From Hydnum rufescens UP504 (Eukaryota > Basidiomycota > Agaricomycetes > Cantharellales > Hydnaceae): DNA of 15,458 nucleotides. The stretch's first letter is position 1, and every line of letters begins with the position of its first letter. Location: NCBI GenBank assembly GCA_014904985.1, contig MU129368.1, forward strand, positions 6,534 through 21,991, given 5' to 3'. The notes under the pieces are model-generated. The model saw nothing but the letters and a program-made list of their open reading frames with translations. It had not been told where the DNA came from and made no database searches. Shown here piece by piece: positions 9,137 through 15,458 of the stretch. A program made the translations under genes and the position numbers.

Positions 9137-9915
9137 AGATTTTGCTTCAACTGTTGTCTATGTAGGGTTTCAATGGGACCTTGCAAACAAGCATGTCTCA
9201 CTGCCTGAAAAGAAGTGGTTGAAACATCTCAAGAAGCTGTTGGATGTTTTGTCCATTATTGATACAACTCATTGCTTGCAGCTTGAACCATTGGTCAATC
9301 TCCAAGGTTCCCTTGCACATATCTGTTTCATCTATCATGATGGTCACTCCAGGATGCCATCTCTTCACCATTTCATTGCATCTTTCAGTGCCAATGTTTT
9401 CATCTCTTGCTTCCCCCCCCCCACACCTCCTCACAGATTTGACTTGGTGGTGGGTGGCCTTGGAGTCACCCAACTTTTTGCACCCTATTGGATTCCAACC
9501 AATTGTCAATCTTGACATCTATGTTGATGCCTCCACCTCTTGGGGTATCAGTCTGGTTGTTGGGTTCCTTTGGCATGCCTGGCAGCTCCTCCCAGGCCAG
9601 CAGGCTGAGGGTCACAAAATTGGATGGGTGGAGAGCATTGCCTTGGAATTTGCTGTCATGGAGGCAGCAGCACACAGCTTACATGATGTTCATGTTCTTG
9701 TTCACAGTGACAATAAAGGTTCCATTGGTCAATACATCCATGGCCAGAGCTGCAATCCCTCCATCAATGAATCCATCATGCACACTTCCTCAATCACAAG
9801 GGATGCAAACTTTGATATCCTCCTTGAATATGTTAAATCATCAGAGAATCACGTGGATGCAGTCTCATGTGGGGTGCTGCCAGATGATGCCTCTCATCTG
9901 CCTTGCATCTTCTGA
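9120..9915 (+). pseudogene. DIRS-like RT thumb plus RNase H
   Basis: The thumb/connection begins near 9124: ASTVVYVGFQWDLANKHVSL, then EKKWLKHLKKLLD, GSLAHICFIYHDGHSRMPSL. At a run of ten C (9413-9422) the reading shifts from frame 3 to frame 1 and continues through LTDLTWWWVAL into RNase H. That domain shows the acidic residues expected for the family: Asp in DIYVDASTSWGI, Glu in ALEFAVMEAA, Asp in VLVHSDNKGSIG, and a final Asp in ENHVDAVSCGV, where the usual Pro-Ser/Arg context has changed to V-S-C. It ends at TGA 9913. The 5' end abuts the inverted gag copy without the RT palm, so this fragment is not contiguous with its own RT core. The order RNase H then YR is normal for DIRS elements. 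Confidence 0.82.
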
Positions 9916-10534
9916 ATCCTGGAAGCTTTAACATGCTTCTTACATGATGTTTAATAGTGAACATGACATGCCAGTCACATCTGGCAGCTCTGCATCTCAA
10001 GACAGTCCCCCTCACTCCTTGACCATGACCATTGCAGAACTGTATCCACACCTTGATTTGCAGCCCAAAGGTTGAAAACCCCATGCTTCTGCCCCCCCTC
10101 TCCTTCCTCATCCTCATCATCCTAATGTCCAGGGACATGATCACTTAGCATTCTGGACATCTCCTGCTGCCCATTCCCATTGTGAGAAACTTCACATGTC
10201 AGCCACTGTGGCTGATCAACTTGCTCTTGATTCCCTTCTTGAAAACTCCCTTTCCAAAGGGACTCTCTCCACCTATGGTTCTGGCCTTGCACATGGCATT
10301 CCTGGTGTGATAGCAGACACATCCCTGAGGATGATCATCTGCCTGCTTCTTCCAACAACTTAGCCCTCTTCCTTGCCTCACTTTCTCACACCAGCCAGCA
10401 CAAGATTTCCAATGCCATGAGTGCCCTCCATCATTGGCATGACCTCAATGGTCAGCCCTGGCATGGCAATGATCCCTTCATTCTTAAAATACAGCATGCT
10501 GCTCCAGCCTTTGTTCCACCCCCAGTATTGCAGC

Positions 10535-10948
10535 TATGGATGCTGCAGTTCAGGTTTAAACTTGTGGAACCTGAGTTTAAACCTGAACCTGACCCAGGTC
10601 AGGTTCCATTGGGGTCAGGTTTCATTTCATTTTCTTCAGGTCAGGTTCAGGTTTTGCCCTTGCCCTGAATCCAAAAACCAGTCTGAAACCAGGTTTAAAC
10701 CTGAACCTGAAAGGCAGGGTGTAGGTTCCATTCCATGTAAATATGGATGCTGCGGTTCAGGTTTAAACCTGTGGAACCTGAGTTTAAACCTGAACCTGAC
10801 CCAGGTCAGGTTCCATTGGGGTCAGGTTTCATTTCATTTTCTTCAGGTCAGGTTCAGGTTTTGCCCTTGCCCTGAATCCAAAAACCGGTCTCAAACCAGG
10901 TTTAAACCTGAACCTGAAAGGTAGGGTGTAGGTTCCATTCCATGTAAA
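10535..10948. repeat. 207-bp tandem duplication
   Basis: Unit 1 is 10535-10741 and unit 2 is 10742-10948, head to tail and nearly identical. Differences include CTGCAG versus CTGCGG, AACTTG versus AACCTG, and ACCAGTC versus ACCGGTC. Each unit begins with the same TATGGATGCTGC as the element's left terminal repeat. The units are packed with CAGGTT/AACCTG words and the palindrome CAGGTTTAAACCTG. Near identity means the duplication is recent relative to the decayed host gene. Confidence 0.92.
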
Positions 10949-11416
10949 TTCACCACTATTCTGCCACCAAATCTGGCAATTTACACATGTGACTATAGTT
11001 CTGGAGTCAGAAGTCACATGACTTGGCCATCAAATGAGGTAATTGGTGCAGGTCACAAGTCACATGACAGAATGTAGTGTCTAAATACCATCTCCAGAAG
11101 ATGTGTGAGCAGTAAATTGAAGTGAAAGGGGGCTAGGAAGGAGATGTGGATCTAATGCAGGATGTAAAGGGAGTGGCAGAGGCAGAGACTTGAGCACAGG
11201 GTGTAGATATTCTGTAGTACCCCCTGAAAATGTTGGCTTCCCTCATACCTCAGGTTTCAGGTTTAAACCAGGTTTAAACCTGAACCTGACCTGAATGAGA
11301 CCAAACCTCAGGTCAGGTTCAGGTTTTGCCCTCATGGGTGATTTTGGAACCTGGTCAGGCTTAGGTTTTGCCCAAATTGGGCAAAACCTGACCAAAACCT
11401 GACTGTGGCAACCATA
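10535..11416. mobile_element. Inverted-repeat element (882 bp) inserted in the recombinase
   Basis: The left end, TATGGATGCTGCAGTTCAGG, and the reverse complement of the right end, TATGGTTGCCACAGTCAGG, match over about 23 bp with three mismatches and one gap. A TA at each outer edge could be a 2-bp target duplication. The flanks are recombinase N-terminal and C-terminal coding sequence. The interior has no gene: a CAGGTT/AACCTG-rich left part containing a 207-bp tandem duplication, a distinct middle (about 10965-11240) and a CAGGTTTAAACC-rich right part (11255-11400). It is likely a non-autonomous DNA transposon. Joining the flanks does not restore a full recombinase, so the host gene had lost part of its middle before, during or after insertion. 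Confidence 0.6.
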
Positions 11417-11809
11417 GGTGCCAATATCTCCCTCACTGCCATAGCTGGCCCCCTATGTCCTGTTGTTGCCTTGGAACATCACCTCTTATCCAATGCTGGT
11501 TTACCCAACTCAGCTCAATTCTTTGCATACCAGACCCCTGTGGGGCATCTCCCCATGGTCAAAGCCACCTTCTTGGCTTAGTGTGCTGAGATTTTTGTTG
11601 CTGCTGGGCTTCCACCTATCAATGGCCACAGTTTTTGGATTGGGGGCACCACTGAACACCTCCACCGTGGCCTGTCTATTGACCTGTTGAAGATACAGGG
11701 CTGTTGGAAGTCTGATGCATTTCAGCAATACCTGTGGAAGACAGATGAGATTTTGTCATTCAATATCAACTGCCAGGATGTCCAACATCATCTCCAGGTT
11801 CATCATTGA

Positions 11810-12287
11810 TGGCAATGGTTCCTTTGCTTGTAAATGGACTAAATGGACTAAATGTACTTATATCTGCCTCTCTTCTGCTATTCATTCTGTGTCATGTCTG
11901 CTAGATGGGTTTCATAGTCATGGTGCCACATGACTCTGGGTGTGCCCTTGGCCACCTTTGGGTCTCACAGTTGTGTGCCCTGCATTTCACACTCCAAGGT
12001 TCCAGCCCAATAGGTCTGGTTCCCTTCCCCCATCTAGCTGTGACCAGGAACAAGCTATTATCTAACCAACAAAATAAATCAAAGATTTGACCAAAACATG
12101 GAATTTTAGCTGAATCTTTTGTGCCAGGATTCAACCCCATTTTGCTGTGAAGTGGTCATCGAGTGTTGATGAATACGACGTCAACAAAGACTTAGCTAAG
12201 ATTCAACCAAAACTGTAGTTCTTCGTCAAATCTTGGATTTTGGAAGATTTGGTTAGGATTTGGTCAAAACATCTTATTTTTATCGCA
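11810..12287. other. Boundary region between the repeat block and the NACHT gene
   Basis: No gene is supported. A three-copy 9-bp tandem (AAATGGACT) lies near 11832-11856. Two related segments sit at about 12087-12145 and 12262-12317: both read CAAAACAT..(A/T)TTTT, then GATTCA(A/C)CCCCAT. Between them are further words such as GATTCAACCAAAAC and GATTTGGTCAAAAC. CpG, nearly absent to the left, reappears from about 12160 (CGAGTG, TACGACGTC). The edge of the repeat block is therefore placed at about 12130-12160. Confidence 0.55.
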
Positions 12288-13884
12288 TCATAGGCATCCA
12301 AGATTCACCCCCATGTTTCTGTATCCAAGCTTTCGGTGCTCGGAAAAAAAAAAAGGTATAACAGAATTGAGGAAGGCTAATGATAAAGGCTCCTGAGCAC
12401 ATATGATCCAGCCTAGGATTGACTTGACTCGTTGCACTGCGTTCTCATTCGATGGATTGCAGTGTTCCTTCATCACCGTGCCATAGAGCGCATACAGCCC
12501 TTCATCGCTGTGAAGGACCGTCCAAATCTGTTCCTGCGGATCCGTGCCAGCATCATTGTCGCTGCAAATAAAGCGACAAGCGGTAGCCGCCCACTGGAAT
12601 GATGTTCCAGCCTTCTGAACGAGTGCATTCAGCTGCGTCTGGTGCTCCATCGCTCGCAACTCCTCCACATCACGGAGTTCATTGTCTATAAACGTCGCAA
12701 TATCACGCGAGGTTTGATGAGTTGGGATGTCGTCCACAAGTATGATGTCAACCCCAGACGGCAGCGGAGACCGCAATGCATTTTGAATATCATGCTCATA
12801 TCTCGAAGTGACTATCACTCGAAGACCGGGAGGGAGTTCTGAGGCTCGCTTTGTTAGAATGGTGAGCGTGTCGGCGCGAGCTGTAACGTCCCCAGATTCG
12901 TCAAACGCGTCGATGAAAACAACAGTCTCCCCTGTGGCCATATCATCCTTGAACGATGTAACAATAAAGTGCTGGAATTGCAACTTGCAGTTATCGCTTG
13001 TTCGTATCGCCGTGTCACTCTTGACGGCATTGATAAGCCGCTGCTTCCGGGAGCTGTCGAGGTCCGCGAGGTCTCGAGCAATCGTACTGAACAGATTCGT
13101 CAGGTTCGCGAGTGGTTTATTTTTGTCGAAGCCAAAGTACGATCCCTTCCGTTCAAGCTCAGAAAGGCGTTTCGCACATGAGCGAAGGATTGACGATTTC
13201 CCCGCACCCGCCGTCCCACACAACCAAAGCACACGAGATGACTCATTAGAGTTCAATATTATTGAACCACTTGGATCAGCCGATGGCGTATCTGCTCCGA
13301 CGGCCCAACGCACTATAGCGTCGATGATCTCAATACGTGTGCCTGGTAAGCACGCCTTATCCAGATCATGATGGGCGTCCGGGGCGTATCTTAGTTCGCT
13401 GAGCACTTGCAAATCCCCTGTGGTTCATTTTAGAAAGCAGGTTTTAATCGAATGCATAGAAGAAGTACTTACAGACCTCGGTCACGATGTCTAACACGCG
13501 ATGCGTAATGATGGTGCATTCGATGTTCGCACTATCGATCAGATTCCGTCGGAGAGTCTCCAGGATCCCCTTGTAGTTATCGATCCGCGCGTCCACAAGA
13601 GAAACCGTGTACTTCACAGTGCGTTTCACTGCCACCCACGCTCATCAGTCTTGGAGTACGTAGAACATGTGGGATTCCACATACCGAAGGATTTATCCCT
13701 GCAATAGTCTCGAATGAAGTACGCGCATTTCCATTACTTGGCGCAGTATTTGGTTGATGATCTCTTGATCTCTTTCCGAGCGTCCCTTCAACTCCTCAGC
13801 TTCGTCCGCAAAGGAGCAGCTATTCGCCATAGTCTGCACTAAATCCATCACTTTCGCATCTCGATCATTCTGGGCGGAAGGAAT

Positions 13885-13939
13885 CTAATGGAACACCAGT
13901 CAGAGAGCATACAGATGCAAAATTTGGGTGTAGTCATGC
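13885..13939 (-). other. GC-AG intron (55 bp) of the NACHT gene
   Basis: The exon ends TATAAG and the intron begins GCATGACT and ends CCATTAG, with CTCTGAC as a likely branch site. Splicing is phase 0 and joins SAAYK to IPSAQNDRD. No GT donor nearby keeps the conserved AAYK end. Confidence 0.65.
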
Positions 13940-13990
13940 CTTATATGCTGCTGAGACGACACCCCATGCCAACTTGATCCAAGGGTGAAC

Positions 13991-14050
13991 CTGCTCGTAA
14001 ATAGTTTCTTAGTGGTCGTGGGGGCACAGGCGATTCGGGATGAAACATGC
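13991..14050 (-). other. GC-AG intron (60 bp) of the NACHT gene
   Basis: The exon ends GTCGCCGAG; the intron begins GCATGTTT and ends GAGCAG, with CACTAAG as a possible branch site. Reading through meets a stop, so an intron is needed. Splicing joins ADTVAE to VHPWIKLAW, the order seen in this family. Confidence 0.7.
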
Positions 14051-14296
14051 CTCGGCGACTGTATCAGCAACTTTGACAAGTGCAGCGAGGCGGCTCAACA
14101 AGGGATGCCAAGCATTGAATTGGGCCGTGATCTCTGTTGCAAGTGGGGCGATAGCTTGAATGGCATCGTTGACCACGGCGAGTGCGGGACCTAGCTGCTC
14201 GGCAGCCTGATTGGCATCCTGGACAGCCTCACGAGCGGGTGCGAGAGAGGTGGCCACACATATTGTCAGGTCTCCGAAATTTGTCGTCCGTATCAC

Positions 14297-14840
14297 CCTT
14301 CAAATCGAGGCGTATCTCTGCACGAATAAAGACGGTGCGTGAGCGTGGCCCTCTCTTCGCATAAAGACAAGCTAGTTCACCTGTACCTGTCGCGGAGAAG
14401 AGATCCAAAGTACAGGATGCGACGATCTGCCCGAACGCCCCAAACGACCTTCACGCAAATCTATAGTCGCTCTGCAATCACTAGGTGCTGGAGTCACCGT
14501 GCTGCCGAGTGGATATGAATTAAGGGGGACGGAGTATGTAGACGCGAAGGAGACGTACAACTCTTCCCGAAGGGATCCTTCCACGTCACCGCCTCATGTG
14601 TTACTTTGGCGTAGCCTGACTTTGGGGAACGAAGGCCAGTGACAGTAGCAGGAGGCTGAATGGTGAAGTGAAGGCGATATCGTTTGGATAGATGTAGAAG
14701 GCGGCTGCTGCAGCTGGCCTCTGTGAGGAGGACCCAAATGGGTTTGTTAGATGCGAATTGCGGGTACGCAACGGATGGGATACCTGAGAATATACGCTTT
14801 GCGGATGTCTGCCGGGTTCGGCGGGTCTTTTGGATGCCAT
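14297..14840 (-). other. Probable 5' coding part of the NACHT gene, exon structure unresolved
   Basis: A candidate start, ATG at 14840, opens a frame MASKRPAEPGRHPQSVYSQ. A convincing intron follows (GTATCC donor, CTAAC branch word, CTCCTCACAG acceptor, about 14718-14783). After that, different frames hold plausible protein segments (SGYAKVTHEAVTWKDPFG; TGELACLYAKRGPRSRTVF; IRAEIRLDLKG), and I could not join them without guessing. In related proteins an N-terminal C2-like domain occupies this place, and W-K-D-P-F resembles a C2 strand, but this is a weak inference. Either extra introns or further frameshifts are present. CpG is frequent, as in the rest of the gene. Confidence 0.4.
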
Positions 14841-14980
14841 GATGTTCTCTAGCCGACCGATTGCCCAGACATTGAAAGATGATAGATGGTGGTGTGATAT
14901 TTTGTGGAATGAAGAACCTCGGTGCAGGGTACAGTTGCGGAGGTACAAACCAGTGGGGGGATTTACACGCAGTACCTACG

Positions 14981-14995
14981 CTATATATAATAAAA
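14981..14995 (-). promoter_or_regulatory. Candidate TATA box for the NACHT gene
   Basis: On the minus strand, TTTATTATATATAG lies about 140 bp upstream of ATG 14840 and about 100 bp downstream of the stop of the preceding gene. The spacing leaves room for a 5' leader of about 110 bases. Confidence 0.5.
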
Positions 14996-15095
14996 GGGGG
15001 TGGCTCTAAAGCGGGCCAGAAGAGCATGCACCATTTGGAATTGCATATCGCCTTCCCACGAGCAAACTCACTGATGCCACCTGGCCAATTCTAGC

Positions 15096-15425
15096 TTATC
15101 TCTTATCGTGATAGACCAGCACCCGAGTGGGGAGGAGGTGGAGATCAAATTTGCGAGCACCCGGCAGTGCCCCCTTTGAAAAGCACATCCGAATTGGTAT
15201 ATCCCATCCAAGGTCATGTGTTTCTCTTTCAGAAATGGTAAGAGTGCCGCCAGTATCACGCAGATCTACTCTGAAGAGGTCAAAGATCCGTTTTCGACTT
15301 TTGGGACGGACGCGCTTGAGGAAGTTGTTGACATAATCATATGACCGTTTGTGGCCCCCGGGTACAGTAGTATAATAGCCTTTAGGTGTAGGCCAGTCAG
15401 TATATATGTCGACAGATCGAGGTTT
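15096..15425 (-). CDS. C-terminal exon of an unrecognised host gene
   Basis: On the minus strand, a likely splice acceptor (CTCTAATAG) ends at 15426, and the frame is then open for about 109 codons to TAA at 15098-15096. The product reads KPRSVDIYTDWPTPKGYY, then GGHKRSYDYVNNFLKRVRPK, DLFRVDLRDTGGTLTISERE, THDLGWDIPIRMCFSKGALP, ending LLPTRVLVYHDKR. It is basic, with a regular mix of charged and hydrophobic residues, and looks like the end of a real folded protein. In-frame stops lie just upstream of the acceptor, so the rest of the gene is beyond the window. I do not recognise the family. It is on the same strand as the NACHT gene and ends about 100 bp before that gene's TATA box. Codon and CpG use match the host compartment. 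Confidence 0.6.
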   Translation of the reverse strand, partial: KPRSVDIYTDWPTPKGYYTTVPGGHKRSYDYVNNFLKRVRPKSRKRIFDLFRVDLRDTGGTLTISERETHDLGWDIPIRMCFSKGALPGARKFDLHLLPTRVLVYHDKR

Positions 15426-15458
15426 CTATTAGAGTTGGAGTCTGTCCCTTCTATCGCA

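Larger units (their letters stand above)
5879..11809 (+). mobile_element. Rearranged, decayed DIRS-like tyrosine-recombinase retrotransposon
   Basis: Four parts of a DIRS-type element are present: gag with a CCHC-type knuckle, RT, RNase H and a YR in place of an integrase. Gag occurs on the plus strand (5879-7514) and again inverted (8333-9136). RT N-terminal sequence is on the minus strand (about 7740-8352). RT thumb plus RNase H (about 9120-9915) and YR (9968-11809) are on the plus strand. The palm core between the two RT fragments, including the catalytic Asp pair, is not found. Later insertions are a solo LTR (5953-6905) and an inverted-repeat element (10535-11416). The terminal repeats of the element were not identified, so the outer limits are those of recognisable coding sequence. 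Confidence 0.8.
9968..11809 (+). pseudogene. DIRS-like tyrosine recombinase, interrupted
   Basis: It starts at ATG 9968, 53 bp after the RNase H stop. Frame 2 runs with one TGA (10073) through SATVADQLALDSLLENS and STYGSGLA. A one-base shift near 10286-10292 moves it to frame 1: CDSRHIPEDDHLPASSNN, HKISNAMSALHHWHDLNGQP, up to AAPAFVPPP. This is the N-terminal core-binding domain. An 882-bp element (10535-11416) then interrupts it. After it, frame 2 resumes with GANISLTAIAGPLCPVVAL, QFFAYQTPVGHLP, TAG at 11579, GHSFWIGGTTEHLHRG, and QGCWKSDAFQQYL to TGA 11807. The catalytic HxxR box reads H-S-F-W (TGG at 11636-11638); the presumed Tyr nucleophile in AFQQY is kept. About 70-80 residues normally between the two halves, including the first catalytic Arg region, are missing. 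Confidence 0.8.
12288..14296 (-). pseudogene. NACHT (NLR-like STAND) NTPase, frameshifted and C-terminally short
   Basis: NACHT proteins are ATP/GTP-dependent signalling switches, used in fungi for non-self recognition. In minus-strand order: a helical region (14296-14051: AVQDANQAAEQLGPALAVV to LVKVADTVAE), a 17-residue exon VHPWIKLAWGVVSAAYK (13990-13940), an exon with DAKVMDLVQTMAN (13884-13685), an exon with TVKYTVSLVDARIDNYKG (13628-13473), and the NACHT exon (13417-12288). Introns are 13991-14050, 13885-13939, 13629-13684 and 13418-13472 (55-60 bp); the first two are GC-AG. NACHT motifs: CLPGTR entry motif, Walker A GTAGAGKSS, Walker B VVFIDAFDES, LRVIVTSRYEHDI, FQWAATACRFI, and GWIICAQEPLSL. 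An extra base at the T run 13728-13730 breaks the frame before CAYFIRDYCRDKSF. Family resemblance ends at an 11-base A run (12344-12354); no C-terminal repeats follow. It could be a pseudogene, or a short allele if the extra base is an error. Confidence 0.88.

Noticed and set aside
10535..11416. hAT-type transposon beginning at CAGG
   Set aside because: No 8-bp target duplication is seen next to the CAGGTT/AACCTG edges; the TATGG...CCATA ends fit better.
12808..13371. 187-codon plus-strand open frame
   Set aside because: It is antisense to the NACHT exon, whose Walker motifs and splicing are convincing; a GC-rich shadow frame.
1..15458. CRISPR array, tRNA or rRNA genes
   Set aside because: No short regularly spaced repeats with unique spacers, and no recognisable tRNA or rRNA sequence on either strand.

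Overview
The window looks like a nuclear segment of a mushroom-forming fungus (Agaricomycete). The grounds are spliceosomal introns of 55-60 bp, a fungal NACHT (NLR-like, STAND) NTPase gene, and DIRS-type retrotransposon remains of the kind common in basidiomycetes. No bacterial-type operons or ribosome-binding sites are present, and apparent TTG/GTG starts carry no weight here.

Two compartments meet near 12.1-12.3 kb. From 1 to about 12,130 the DNA is repeat-derived and strongly depleted in CpG. From about 12,150 to the end CpG is frequent and the sequence looks like ordinary host genes.

Layout. 1-1230: non-coding repeats with a perfect 15-bp-stem hairpin and two tandem duplications. 1255-2015: an unrecognised protein-coding remnant broken by one frameshift. 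2688-5625: a large unrecognised spliced gene (one 58-bp intron) that is open except for nine in-frame stops, all TGA. 5879-11809: a rearranged DIRS-like element. Its gag is present twice as a large inverted repeat, the N-terminal half of its reverse transcriptase (RT) lies on the minus strand between the arms, and the RT thumb/RNase H and tyrosine recombinase (YR) follow on the plus strand. A 953-bp solo LTR with a 5-bp target duplication sits in the left gag copy. An 882-bp inverted-repeat element carrying a 207-bp tandem duplication sits in the recombinase. 12288-14840, minus strand: a NACHT gene with an N-terminal helical region, four supported short introns (two of them GC-AG), a one-base frameshift and an apparently truncated C-terminus. 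15096-15425, minus strand: the last exon of another, unrecognised gene.

The clearest story is decay by CpG deamination. Premature stops in the reading frames I could follow are almost all TGA. Comparing the two gag copies shows the same ancestral CG resolved as TG in one copy and CA (or still CG) in the other. The repeats therefore behave like a cytosine-methylated, silenced domain abutting a damaged immune-receptor-like gene. No working multi-gene system is evident. The least explained items are the two CpG-depleted protein genes at 1255-5625 and the GC-AG mini-exon of the NACHT gene.
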